Under the pieces are notes generated by a model, which had not been told where the DNA came from, searched no databases, and saw only the letters and a list, made by a program, of their open reading frames with translations. This document shows positions 1 to 8,235 of a stretch of DNA of 64,000 nt, piece by piece; the stretch's first letter is position 1, and the number at the start of each line of letters is the position of its first letter. Origin of the DNA: an uncultured Alphaproteobacteria bacterium (GTDB taxonomy: Bacteria > Pseudomonadota > Alphaproteobacteria > RF32 > CAG-239); contig CAJTJB010000002.1 in assembly GCA_910576955.1 (NCBI GenBank), positions 1 to 64,000 of the forward strand, in the 5' to 3' direction. The translations under genes were made by a program, and so were the position numbers.

Positions 1-46
1 CTTAAGGCGTTGGCTGGTACCATGAGCCTTACAGGCGTTAAAGCAG

Positions 47-76
47 AACCGCCGGCTAGGCCGGCGGGTTCCTTTT
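47..76 (+). terminator. Rho-independent terminator
   Basis: GCCGG pairs with CCGGC across a CTAGG loop, the stem is extended by AACC/GGTT with one bulged G, and TTCCTTTTT follows. It would end transcription from an unseen gene to the left. A reading frame ending at the TGA at 23-25 could be that gene's C-terminus, but too little is present to identify it. Confidence 0.75.
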
Positions 77-165
77 TATGAAAACCAACTCTCCCAGCCA
101 GTCCGATTTTAGAGGTTTGGAAAACAGCATTTTTTACAAAGTTATCGGACTTTTTGAGCGAAATC
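61..165 (+). repeat. Diverged repeat, copy A
   Basis: About 100 bases starting just after a terminator T-run match 821-920 in order (ATGAAA, CAGC/TAGT, GATTTT, then ATCGGACTTTTT at the end), with scattered substitutions and small indels. No open frame spans both copies, so this is shared non-coding sequence. Confidence 0.5.
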
Positions 166-265
166 TAAGAAAATCAAGTACATTATTTTTTCAAGCCTTG
201 CCCGATTTTATTTAATATAAATTAAATCATTTTATCTTATTCTAATAATGTAACGAGGAACAGAA

Positions 266-700
266 ATGATTACGGAAAATAGATGGAACCATATTTTAGG
301 CGTAGCACGAAAGGCAAAAGAGTTAGCATTAAAATTACGCCCTGATGATAAAAGATATGCTGAAGATATGTTTTTGCTTGGGCTATTGCACGATATAGGA
401 TATGAATTTACAGAAAGTAATTCCGCTCATGCGGTTGTCGGTGGTGAAATATTAAAACGCTCTGGTTATAAATATTGGCAAGAGGTTGCCAATCATGGCA
501 ATGAAACGGCTAAAAATATGTCAAATGAATTGTTTATTTTGAATTTTGCGGATATGATGACGGGACCAAATGGTGAAAACTTTACTTTTACAGAAAGGCT
601 GGAAGAAATAGCCAAAAGATTTGGAAAAGAAAGTGTACCATACGAAAAATGCGCGATAGAAATAGAAAACTTAAAAAAGGTATCCTATATAACAAAATAA
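266..700 (+). CDS. HD-domain phosphohydrolase
   Basis: This 144-residue protein carries the HD superfamily metal-binding pattern: His9, the His42-Asp43 doublet in LLHDIGYE, His77 in ANHGNE, and Asp96 in NFADMM. HD proteins of this size are usually cytoplasmic metal-dependent phosphohydrolases acting on nucleotides or related phosphoesters; the substrate cannot be told from sequence. The start at 266 follows a GAGGAA ribosome-binding site. The gene stands alone between a terminator upstream and a non-coding/decayed region downstream. Confidence 0.8.
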   Translation: MITENRWNHILGVARKAKELALKLRPDDKRYAEDMFLLGLLHDIGYEFTESNSAHAVVGGEILKRSGYKYWQEVANHGNETAKNMSNELFILNFADMMTGPNGENFTFTERLEEIAKRFGKESVPYEKCAIEIENLKKVSYITK

Positions 701-802
701 AATAATCTTTTATAGCAAAAGTACTTCTATTTTAGTTTTGAGTTCCTTAAAATCATCATAATTTTCAGTCCGATAATTGTACAGTATCGCGCACCAATTG
801 TT

Positions 803-830
803 AAAAAGTGCCTTTCGAGGTGCTTTTTTG
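803..830 (+). terminator. Rho-independent terminator
   Basis: AAAAGTGCCT, a TTCG loop and AGGTGCTTTT form a stem with two G-U pairs, followed by a T-run. It lies about 100 bases after the HD gene and directly before repeat copy B. Confidence 0.6.
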
Positions 831-920
831 TTATGAAATCCATGCCTTTCAGCTAGTTTGATTTTGGAAGTTTTGAAAGCGGCAATTTTTCAAAAAATAT
901 CGGACTTTTTAGGAATTTTA
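821..920 (+). repeat. Diverged repeat, copy B
   Basis: Second copy of the roughly 100-base sequence at 61-165. Like copy A it begins in the T-run of a terminator and ends with ATCGGACTTTTT. It may be a spreading element or a duplicated 3' flank of a small transcript. Confidence 0.5.
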
Positions 921-979
921 TATTCATATTAAACTTTTTTCTATAAAATATTAGCAAAGTAATCCATCGGAGCTTTTTT

Positions 980-1268
980 ATGACTTTAAAAATAATTTTT
1001 GCAAATATTATGCAATGTATGGTTCATCTTGGTTACAACGAGAAAAAAGAAAACCTTTTAGGCGGATGACAAGGCATTTCCCGAATTAAAAATAGGTGAT
1101 GAGTTGCAATCTTTGGTGTCGTTTAATGGTAAAAAATATCAGCCGAGATACCTTTATAATACTCAAATAGAATATATTTTAGCGACGAAAGATTTTAAAC
1201 TTTTATCGGCTAAAGACGAGATGAGTTACTCTGACCATCCATTTTTGATTGTTGATGTAGAAGTTTGA
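980..1268 (+). pseudogene. Frameshifted small gene
   Basis: A frame starting at ATG 980 (with CGGAG upstream) runs 29 codons to TGA at 1067-1069. Immediately there, another frame (from about 1065) continues for 67 codons of coding-like sequence (DDKAFPELKIGDELQSLV and onwards, ending SDHPFLIVDVEV) to TGA at 1266-1268, but has no credible start of its own. The simplest reading is one gene of about 95 codons broken by a single frameshift near 1060-1066. The family is not recognised. A sequencing error or programmed shift is possible; there is no obvious slippery heptamer at the junction. Confidence 0.55.
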
Positions 1269-1429
1269 TTTCATTTTTCATATTCATTAGTTAAATAATG
1301 GCAAAGTATTGAATTTTACGCGCTCCTTTTTTTGAGGGGGGTAATTATACGCTGTTCTTCTGTTTGTTTTGACTTTTGTTTTATTTGCGATATATTGCTT
1401 GTTTAGGAGTAATATTAAACAGGTGAAAT

Positions 1430-2761
1430 ATGCAAATTAAACTTTCGGAACATTTTACGTTTGCGAAGTTATTGAGGTTTACGGCGCCGTCAATTTTGAT
1501 GATGATTTTTACATCAATTTACAGTATTGTTGATGGGTTGTTTGTTTCTAACTATGTGGGGGCAACGCCGTTTGCGGCGGTTAATATCGTATTTCCGTTT
1601 ATGATGATTTTGGCGGCGGTCGGGTTTATGTTTTCAACCGGAGGCAGTGCGTTGATTGCCAAAACGTTGGGGGAGAAAAACCTGTTTATGGCAAATCAAA
1701 TATTCTCTATGCTTGTTTATGCCTGCATCATTTTCGGGGTGGTTGTGTCGATTATTGCATTGCTATTGATTGAACCGGTGTTGACAGCATTCGGCGTTGA
1801 GGGGGAATTGATGGTGCAATCCCTTATATATGCGCGGATTTTGCTGCCCTTTATTCCTGTGTTTATGTTGCAGTTTATGTTTCAGAGCTTTATGATTACG
1901 GCAGAACGTCCGAAACTCGGAATGTTTATTACCGTGTCGGCAGGGGTAACAAATATTGCATTAGATGCTCTGTTTATTGCCTATTTTCAATGGGGCGTGG
2001 CGGGAGCTGCTTGGGCGACGGTTATCGGGGAAATTGTAGGCGGTATTTTTCCTTTATTGTATTTTACCTGTCCGAACGGTTCGCCTTTGCGGTTGGTTAA
2101 GACCAAATTTTATGGTGGTGCGTTGGTTAAATCCTGCACAAACGGATTGAGCGAATTTTTAGGGCAGATTTCATTCTCTTTGGTGAATATCCTGTACAAT
2201 TATCAGCTTTTGCGAATTGCCGGCGAAGTCGGAGTTGTGGCGTTTGGGGTGATTTCATACGTTAACTTTATCTTTTTAGCGGTGTTTATCGGTTATTCCA
2301 TCGGCAGCAATCCGATTGTCAGCTATCATTATGGCGCAGATGACAGGAAAGAATTGAAAAGTTTGTTTAGGAAAAATGTAATGTTTATCGGCGTGTCTGG
2401 GGTTATCTTGACCATTGCGGCAGAGCTTTCGGCGCGTATGTTGGCAAGGATATTTGTGGGTTTTGATGATACGCTGCTTAATTTGACAACGTATGGTTTC
2501 AGAATCTATGCGATTTCATTTTTGCTTGCCGGTTTTAATATTTATGCATCGGCGTTTTTTACGGCGCTGAATAACGGAATTATCTCGGCAATTATTTCTG
2601 TGGTGCGAACGTTGGTTTGCGAGTGTGGATGTGTGATGATTTTGCCGATTTTCTTCGGGTTAAACGGTATTTGGAGCTCGATTATTGTTGCGGAAGTGAT
2701 TGCCCTTATGGTCAGCATAACGCTTATTTTGAAGTTTCGGAGCAGATACGGATATTTATAA
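1430..2761 (+). CDS. MATE family efflux transporter
   Basis: A 443-residue, highly hydrophobic inner-membrane protein of the usual MATE length with about 12 predicted membrane segments. The N-terminal stretch with APSILMMIFTSIYSIVDGLFV and the following GGSALIAKTLGEK loop are typical of the NorM/DinF-like MATE superfamily. These export cationic drugs or metabolites using Na+ or H+ gradients; the substrate is unknown. The start follows AGGTGAA. It appears to be a single-gene unit; the preceding 160 bases hold no gene. Confidence 0.85.
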   Translation: MQIKLSEHFTFAKLLRFTAPSILMMIFTSIYSIVDGLFVSNYVGATPFAAVNIVFPFMMILAAVGFMFSTGGSALIAKTLGEKNLFMANQIFSMLVYACIIFGVVVSIIALLLIEPVLTAFGVEGELMVQSLIYARILLPFIPVFMLQFMFQSFMITAERPKLGMFITVSAGVTNIALDALFIAYFQWGVAGAAWATVIGEIVGGIFPLLYFTCPNGSPLRLVKTKFYGGALVKSCTNGLSEFLGQISFSLVNILYNYQLLRIAGEVGVVAFGVISYVNFIFLAVFIGYSIGSNPIVSYHYGADDRKELKSLFRKNVMFIGVSGVILTIAAELSARMLARIFVGFDDTLLNLTTYGFRIYAISFLLAGFNIYASAFFTALNNGIISAIISVVRTLVCECGCVMILPIFFGLNGIWSSIIVAEVIALMVSITLILKFRSRYGYL

Positions 2762-2777
2762 GGCGAAAAATTTTGAT

Positions 2778-2805
2778 TGTGTTTTACGGAAAGATGTGAT
2801 ATAAT
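2778..2805 (+). promoter_or_regulatory. Sigma-70-like promoter
   Basis: TTGTGT at 2778-2783 and a perfect TATAAT at 2800-2805 with a 16-base spacer. It would start transcription about 20 bases before the ATG at 2832, and this short leader has no clear Shine-Dalgarno sequence. Confidence 0.55.
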
Positions 2806-2831
2806 CAGGCTCTAATCAAAATTATTTAGAT

Positions 2832-3422
2832 ATGAAGTTTAAGTTTTTCGCAGTCATAATTGCGATAGCAGTTATCTGCACAGGAAAAGCAAATGCGCAG
2901 TATTTTGACTGTGGCAGCGGATTTGATGATGTTGAGTTTACCGCAAGTTTTGCTGGCGGCGCAACTTTAGTTAATGAATTTACATCTCCGGTTGCAAGCG
3001 TGCGGCTGGGGGCTGAATTTAACCGTTTTATCGGAGAAGCGGAAGTTTCGTATCTTTCCATCAATGCTGTCGGTTTCTATGATGATGTTGATGTCAGGAA
3101 AGAAAAGTTGTCAACCGTGACTTTCGGGGTTAATCTCGGTGTGAAGTTTTTACAGGGGTATTCCGGATATATGGCTCTTATGTTGCATACCGGATATTCT
3201 ATGCAGGAAGAGTGGTGCTGCGGCGATTATTATCATTATGGTCCGCGGCATGACAGATACTATGGCAAAGGGTATTTCGGCGTTGGAGTCAATGGCACGT
3301 TGAGGATCGCATCGCGTTTCGGCATTTTTGGCGAAGCCCGTTATCAGACGCTACCGGTTAACGGTTGCGGAGAGGTTAAATGGGGTGGCATTTTCCAAGG
3401 CGGTGTCCGATTTTATTTTTGA
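2832..3422 (+). CDS. Outer-membrane beta-barrel-like protein
   Basis: This 196-residue protein starts with a classical signal peptide (MKFKFFAVIIAIAVICTGKA, cleavage likely after NA) and ends in GGVRFYF, a C-terminal aromatic pattern typical of outer-membrane barrels. Alternating polar/hydrophobic strands rich in Gly and aromatic residues support a small porin-like or OmpA-type barrel fold. No close family is recognised. It has its own promoter and a terminator at 3441-3466, so it is monocistronic. Confidence 0.6.
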   Translation: MKFKFFAVIIAIAVICTGKANAQYFDCGSGFDDVEFTASFAGGATLVNEFTSPVASVRLGAEFNRFIGEAEVSYLSINAVGFYDDVDVRKEKLSTVTFGVNLGVKFLQGYSGYMALMLHTGYSMQEEWCCGDYYHYGPRHDRYYGKGYFGVGVNGTLRIASRFGIFGEARYQTLPVNGCGEVKWGGIFQGGVRFYF

Positions 3423-3440
3423 GTTTTAAGTTATTTTATG

Positions 3441-3466
3441 GCGGCAGAGTTATCTGCCGCTTTTTG
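3441..3466 (+). terminator. Rho-independent terminator
   Basis: GCGGCAG (3441-3447) pairs with CTGCCGC (3454-3460) and five T follow. It ends the barrel-protein gene. Confidence 0.85.
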
Positions 3467-3565
3467 TATGAAAAAAGGGGGGGATTTTGAGGTATTAATA
3501 AAGTGTGGTTGACATTATCAGGCGATATGATAAAAAGGTATCAGTCTAAAATAGGGAGATTTGAT

Positions 3566-3871
3566 ATGAAAAAATTTTTGATTTGTTTTATGTTGTTGTT
3601 GGTTTCCGGATGTGCGGATACATCCCGCTATACGACTATTGATGCGAATGCACCGGTTAAAACGCGGATGCGGGCTTGTTTGGTGAGCGAGGCAACGGCT
3701 AAATTTCAGGCAGGAACGTTGTTTACACAAGGGTTGAGCGCTACATCTGATGAGTTAGTCAGCATTTGTTTACGCAAATTAGCTCTTCAATCTGCAGGAA
3801 TTAGTGAAGAATCGCAATCGACCGCGCAGTCAATTATTCAAAATTTGAGGAATTTTGGTTCTGCAAATTAG
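3566..3871 (+). CDS. Small lipoprotein
   Basis: A 101-residue protein starting MKKFLICFMLLLVSGC, a signal peptide with lipobox VSGC and lipidated Cys16. This start is chosen over in-frame 3503 because it has GGGAG just upstream and gives a proper signal peptide. The mature part has a VSEATAKFQAGTLF segment and is predicted mostly helical; no family is recognised. It ends before a terminator at 3895 and is probably monocistronic. Confidence 0.7.
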   Translation: MKKFLICFMLLLVSGCADTSRYTTIDANAPVKTRMRACLVSEATAKFQAGTLFTQGLSATSDELVSICLRKLALQSAGISEESQSTAQSIIQNLRNFGSAN

Positions 3872-3894
3872 GAAATAAATAAGTTTTGTTTTTT

Positions 3895-3920
3895 AACGCT
3901 TCGGTTTCGGGGCGTTTTTT
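3895..3920 (+). terminator. Rho-independent terminator
   Basis: A nine-pair stem AACGCTTCG / CGGGGCGTT with two G-U pairs, a GTTT loop, then a T-run. It separates the lipoprotein gene from the invertase gene. Confidence 0.7.
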
Positions 3921-3990
3921 ATTATTAGCGTTTTTGTTTAAAAAGTGGCATAGCAGAGTTGTTTAATAATAAAAAAGAAAGGACTTTACT

Positions 3991-4617
3991 ATGATTTACG
4001 GATATATAAGAGTTAGCACTGATAAGCAAACAACGGAAAACCAACGGTTTGAAATAACAGGGTTTGCGGCTAAAAACAAATTAAAAGTGCATTGTTGGAT
4101 TATGGAAACTATCAGTGCAACAAAAGAGTTGGATAAACGAAAGCTAGGAAAATTGCTGAAAAAACTAAAAGAGGGCGATGTGTTGGTGGCATCTGAACTT
4201 TCGCGTTTGGGGCGTAATTTACTGCAGGTGATGAGTATTTTGCATTATTGTATGTCCGCCGGCGTGCAGGTTTGGACAATTAAGGATAATTATCGTTTGG
4301 GAACTGATATTCAGTCAAAAGTTTTGGCGTTTGCGTTCGGGTTATCGGCAGAAATTGAGCGAAACCTTATTTCACAACGTACAAAAGAGGCGCTATTGCG
4401 TTTAAAAAGCGAGGGGCGCATATTGGGGCGTCCGAAAGGGCGGCGTAACAGCAAACTGAAATTGGCGGGTAAGGAACGACAGATTTCAGCATTGCGGCAG
4501 GATAATATTTCAAAATCCGAGATAGCACGCATTTTGAAAGTGAATCGAATGACAGTGGCTCGCTTTATTACGGAAAGCGGCGTGGAAAACAACTTGCCGA
4601 TGTTTTCTTCCTGTTAA
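3991..4617 (+). CDS. Small serine recombinase (Mpi-like DNA invertase)
   Basis: This 208-residue resolvase/invertase-family protein has catalytic Ser9 in YIRVSTDKQ, the Arg7 partner, SRLGRN at residues 71-76 (Arg72, Arg75) and the dimerisation/E helix around AFGLSAEIERNLISQRTKEAL. A C-terminal helix-turn-helix (SEIARILKVNRMTVARFI) follows the GRPKGRR linker. The N-terminus closely resembles the Bacteroides master invertase Mpi from memory, a family that flips many promoters. AAGGAC precedes the start. It is transcribed towards the antiporter gene, which ends 2 bases away on the other strand. Confidence 0.85.
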   Translation: MIYGYIRVSTDKQTTENQRFEITGFAAKNKLKVHCWIMETISATKELDKRKLGKLLKKLKEGDVLVASELSRLGRNLLQVMSILHYCMSAGVQVWTIKDNYRLGTDIQSKVLAFAFGLSAEIERNLISQRTKEALLRLKSEGRILGRPKGRRNSKLKLAGKERQISALRQDNISKSEIARILKVNRMTVARFITESGVENNLPMFSSC

Positions 4618-4619
4618 AG

Positions 4620-6533
4620 CTATTGGCGCTCTTCAGAAGAGTTTTCGGAGATGTCTTTGCCTTTGAGGTTGTTTAGGAACTGTGTTTCGATTTTTAAATA
4701 TTGATCCAGAAGCCAGCGGGAGCGGGATACGGATAAGATTGTTAAAAACAGCAGTAACAATGTTATTTTGGGATTTTCGCTCAAAAAGGTATGAACAACC
4801 GTTACGATAAAGAAAGCGGATACCAGAATGCGAAAACTGGTTAAGATAATCAACGGCAGGCGATTGGCTTTTTTTGCCATCCAAAGTTTGTAATAAATTT
4901 TGGAAATCTGGTTTTTGTCTGAAAAGAAATTACGCAGGCGGGCCGTTTTTTCATCAAGTTTGGCGCAGATGTGATTTTCAGCCTCTTCTGTTTCTTTGGC
5001 GCAGTCGGCGGCAAGTTCGATTTCTTCGGTATGTTTTTTAGGGAATAACCACGACATCTTATCTTTGATAAATTTGCTTGTAACGACATTCCAACCGATA
5101 AGCGCTTTAAGAAAGGGGGCCATCAGCAAGAAAGTCAGGGCGGTCATAATGATATTGGCGATTATGCGATAGGGGATGAGCTCGCGCACGAACGGGCGAA
5201 TTGCAATTGCAAAAGCCAGAATGCTGTATAGAATAATGCAGAATAGTGTTAAACGAAGAAGGTAATTCTTGAACAAAGCCCCCCATAGGCGTTCTTCATT
5301 GTGTGATGATGCGGCAGGCGTGGTATATTTGTTAATATATTCCAACCATTTTGCCGGTAAGGTTTTATTGAGCATTTTATATGCGGGGTCGGCAGACTTT
5401 ATCATTAACGGGGTTAAAAATGTGGTGATGACGGAAACAGCAACGATTATCGGATAGACTTTCGGGCTTAAAACTTTCAGACTCATACCGAGGGCGGCAA
5501 TAATAAAGGCAAATTCGCCGACTTGCGCAAGAGAAAATGCACCGGAAACGGAGGTTTTAAGCGGTTGTCCCGATGCAGTAAAGCCAAAGCAGGAGAAAAT
5601 GACTTGTCCGGTTAGCACGATGAGGGTTATGATAATAATGGGTTTGGCATATGTGATAAGCATTGTCGGGTCAACCATCATTCCGACAGATACAAAAAAG
5701 ACTGCGCCAAAGAAGTCTTTTAACGGTTTGATGTTTTTTTCTATGCGTTCAATGATTGCTGTTTCTGCGAGGATTGAGCCCATTAGAAAAGCACCGAGTG
5801 CAGAGGAAAAACCGGAAGAGGTTGCTAACAATACCATTCCAAAACACATTCCGATAGTGATGAGGAGCAACATTTCATCGCTTAATAAGGTTTGGACTTT
5901 ATTTAGAAATGTCGGAACAAGGTATATTCCGGTTATAAAGCATAAAATCAGGAAGAAAATGAGCTTAAAGGCGCTTAATAAAAGTTCAACGCCGTTGATG
6001 TTTGCTCCGACGGCGATTGTCGGCAATAAAACAAGCAATAATACACCGACTAAATCTTCAACAATCAAAACACCAAAAACAAGGTTAGTAAATTTTTGTT
6101 TTTTTATTCCTAATTCATCAAATGTTTTAATGATGATGGTTGTTGAAGACATAGAAATCATTGAACCTAAAAAGAAACTGTCCATTGTGGACCAACCGAG
6201 CAAAAGTCCGGTGGTATAACCTAGAAAGAGCATAAAAACGATGTTGATGTTTGCGGTTATCATTGCGGCTTTGCCGACGTGGAGCATTTTTTTGAAACTA
6301 AATTCCAATCCTAAACCGAAGAGGAGGAAGATTACGCCGATGTCTGCCCAGAGGGTTAGGTCTTCTTTATCCATAACGGTAGGGAGCAGATTGAAATATG
6401 GTCCTGCGAAAATGCCGGCAAGGACGTATCCTAGCACAATCGGTTGTTTTAGCTTTTTGCATAACAGCGTGGTAATGGCGGCGTAAATAGTTATTAAGGT
6501 CAGGTCAACAATCAGGGAATGTATTGCGTGCAT
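4620..6533 (-). CDS. CPA2 cation/proton antiporter (KefB/GerN-like)
   Basis: A 637-residue inner-membrane protein. The N-terminal ~390 residues form the Na+/H+ exchanger domain of the CPA2 family: GYVLAGIFAGPY, VIFLLFGLGLEFS, the ISMSSTTIIIK segment and VLIVEDLVGVLLL with the conserved acidic pair. Instead of the usual RCK/TrkA-N domain the C-terminal part has further membrane segments and a charged linker. It probably exchanges K+ or Na+ for H+. The start at 6533 is preferred over 6575 because GGAAAAG precedes it and the sequence then opens directly with a membrane segment. Confidence 0.8.
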   Translation of the reverse strand: MHAIHSLIVDLTLITIYAAITTLLCKKLKQPIVLGYVLAGIFAGPYFNLLPTVMDKEDLTLWADIGVIFLLFGLGLEFSFKKMLHVGKAAMITANINIVFMLFLGYTTGLLLGWSTMDSFFLGSMISMSSTTIIIKTFDELGIKKQKFTNLVFGVLIVEDLVGVLLLVLLPTIAVGANINGVELLLSAFKLIFFLILCFITGIYLVPTFLNKVQTLLSDEMLLLITIGMCFGMVLLATSSGFSSALGAFLMGSILAETAIIERIEKNIKPLKDFFGAVFFVSVGMMVDPTMLITYAKPIIIITLIVLTGQVIFSCFGFTASGQPLKTSVSGAFSLAQVGEFAFIIAALGMSLKVLSPKVYPIIVAVSVITTFLTPLMIKSADPAYKMLNKTLPAKWLEYINKYTTPAASSHNEERLWGALFKNYLLRLTLFCIILYSILAFAIAIRPFVRELIPYRIIANIIMTALTFLLMAPFLKALIGWNVVTSKFIKDKMSWLFPKKHTEEIELAADCAKETEEAENHICAKLDEKTARLRNFFSDKNQISKIYYKLWMAKKANRLPLIILTSFRILVSAFFIVTVVHTFLSENPKITLLLLFLTILSVSRSRWLLDQYLKIETQFLNNLKGKDISENSSEERQ

Positions 6534-6633
6534 TTTCTTTTCCGTATTTTTTTTGTAAATTACCAGATGGGGCATTATAGGAAAAGTTTTCTTTATGTTA
6601 CGTTAATTTATAGGGGAATATATGGATTTATAT

Positions 6634-7788
6634 CTATTTTTCAAGTTCGAATTCATTGCTGTTATGGTGGCGAAACAGTGATGTTTTGCCGTCATCCCAT
6701 TTTACTTGCAGGCGGTTTTCGGGGAGAAAACGGAATTTGCCGCAATTTTTATAGGGATTGTTAAAGCTGCATATGCGATTGTCTTTTTGGTCAATGAAGA
6801 TGTCTTGCCATTCCGGCGTTTTTAAGACGATGAAAGGCAGACCAGCCGGCGGTTCAAAAAAGTTTGAGGCAAGCGCAAACGGAAATTCTTTAATGCGGAG
6901 TCCGTTATATTTCTGTTGATAGCGAAAATATATGGTAAACAGGCGTTCGGAGAGATAAGCGGATGCGAGCTTTTGCTCTGTGTTGCGGGCGGCAATTTCA
7001 TCTTTAAGCTCTTCGTGCAGGGGCAATAAGATGCTGAAAAGCCATTCTGCATATTGGTTTAAGATTTCACGGCGCGTAATAAACAGGTTTGAGGGATAAA
7101 ATCCTTCTTCGCTGTTTAGGTTTTGAAGGGCAAAATCATACATTTGGGGATATTTTTGTTTGATAATGTTCAGTGCCGCGTCTAAATCAGAAATATAATG
7201 TTCTTTTTTATATTGTTGATAAGCATTTAGCTTTATGGGTTCGGAAACCAGAATATCGTGTGTAGCAAACCACGGAAGTATATATTTTTTTTCGAGCTCC
7301 AAATCGTGCAGAAACGGTTTGGCAAAAGATTCAAGGTGTTTGAGCCCCAGATGTCGGAAACGCATTGACGGGAATTTGACATAAGGATAATGAGCGTTGT
7401 CATTAAGGCTTAAGAAGCGGCGGTATTGAAACATCCCGACAAACGGCGAATTGGTATTTTTCCATATCCAGTAAAGGGCGGTTATTTCGGCAAAGCTGCG
7501 GTTTAGTTCAGAGATGTTACCGCCGGTATTATCGCCAATCATATTTTCGTTCAGCCAGCTGATTTCTTCTTTTGTAAAAGTTCCCTGCCTTGAGGGGGTG
7601 TCTGCGATGGCGCGTCCGGCTTGAATGGGCGCAAATATTTCGCTTTTAATCAGCGGTGCCGGCTTGTAATAAACAACGAAAATCTTTAAATAATCGGTTT
7701 TATAGATGAAAAGGGTGTATATGGCAGCGCATAAAATTAAAGCGGCAGACAACATGCTGATATAGTATATTGATTTGCCGCTTTTCAT
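6634..7788 (-). CDS. DUF4422 glycosyltransferase-like membrane protein
   Basis: A 384-residue protein with one N-terminal membrane segment (about residues 8-30) followed by a DUF4422 domain beginning KIFVVYYKPAPLIKSEIFAPIQAGRA. The conserved GDNTGGNISELNRSFAEITALYWIWKN region and MFQYRRFL are hallmarks of this family, which occurs in polysaccharide-synthesis loci and is thought to transfer sugars. A membrane anchor on this domain is less usual than the soluble form. It lies 18 bases downstream of the DUF465-like gene on the same strand, so the two probably form one transcript. Confidence 0.75.
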   Translation of the reverse strand: MKSGKSIYYISMLSAALILCAAIYTLFIYKTDYLKIFVVYYKPAPLIKSEIFAPIQAGRAIADTPSRQGTFTKEEISWLNENMIGDNTGGNISELNRSFAEITALYWIWKNTNSPFVGMFQYRRFLSLNDNAHYPYVKFPSMRFRHLGLKHLESFAKPFLHDLELEKKYILPWFATHDILVSEPIKLNAYQQYKKEHYISDLDAALNIIKQKYPQMYDFALQNLNSEEGFYPSNLFITRREILNQYAEWLFSILLPLHEELKDEIAARNTEQKLASAYLSERLFTIYFRYQQKYNGLRIKEFPFALASNFFEPPAGLPFIVLKTPEWQDIFIDQKDNRICSFNNPYKNCGKFRFLPENRLQVKWDDGKTSLFRHHNSNEFELEK

Positions 7789-7806
7789 GGTTTGATACCT
7801 AAATGT

Positions 7807-8019
7807 TTAGGCGATAATGTTTGGGTTTATCAGGGTTTCCAATTTTTGAATTTTATTTTTCAGGCTGCTTTTTTGGCTGTTTAGCTGCTGTGCCTGATAA
7901 AAATCAATCATTTGTTTGTTTTTGACTAATTTGGTAATATCAGATTTAACTCTTCTTTCCTCCAGTTTGAGTTCGCAGAGTTGAATTTGAAGTTTGCCAA
8001 AAGAATTTGAGTTAACCAT
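7807..8019 (-). CDS. DUF465/YdcH-like small protein
   Basis: About 70 residues from MVNSNSFGKLQIQ, mostly one long charged coiled-coil helical hairpin, ending AQQLNSQKSSLKNKIQKLETLI. The length and the QKSSLKNKI segment resemble the YdcH (DUF465) family, common in alphaproteobacteria. The start at 8019 is chosen over an upstream in-frame ATG at 8106 because CGGAGC lies at the right distance. The function is unknown. Confidence 0.55.
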   Translation of the reverse strand: MVNSNSFGKLQIQLCELKLEERRVKSDITKLVKNKQMIDFYQAQQLNSQKSSLKNKIQKLETLINPNIIA

Positions 8020-8235
8020 TTTTTGCTGCTCCGATAAAAAGTTAGACCGCTTGTTGCGATTCTTATTGTTTGAGCGCATTATACACGATTTTGGGATAAA
8101 AATCAAGTTATTTTGCGGGGAAAATTAAAAAAATTAGTGAAAAAAAATAATTTTGTGCTAGTTAATATAAAATATATCAGGTATTGATGCTAAAACAAGA
8201 TTAAAATTTGACTTTAGAAACAGGAAACTAATAGT

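Noticed and set aside
3509..3531. TTGACA and TATGAT before the lipoprotein gene
   Set aside because: The boxes are only 11 bases apart, too close for a functional promoter pair.
5599..6219. Plus-strand frame of 206 codons opposite the antiporter
   Set aside because: It is a shadow of the antiporter gene on the other strand; no ribosome-binding site and atypical composition.
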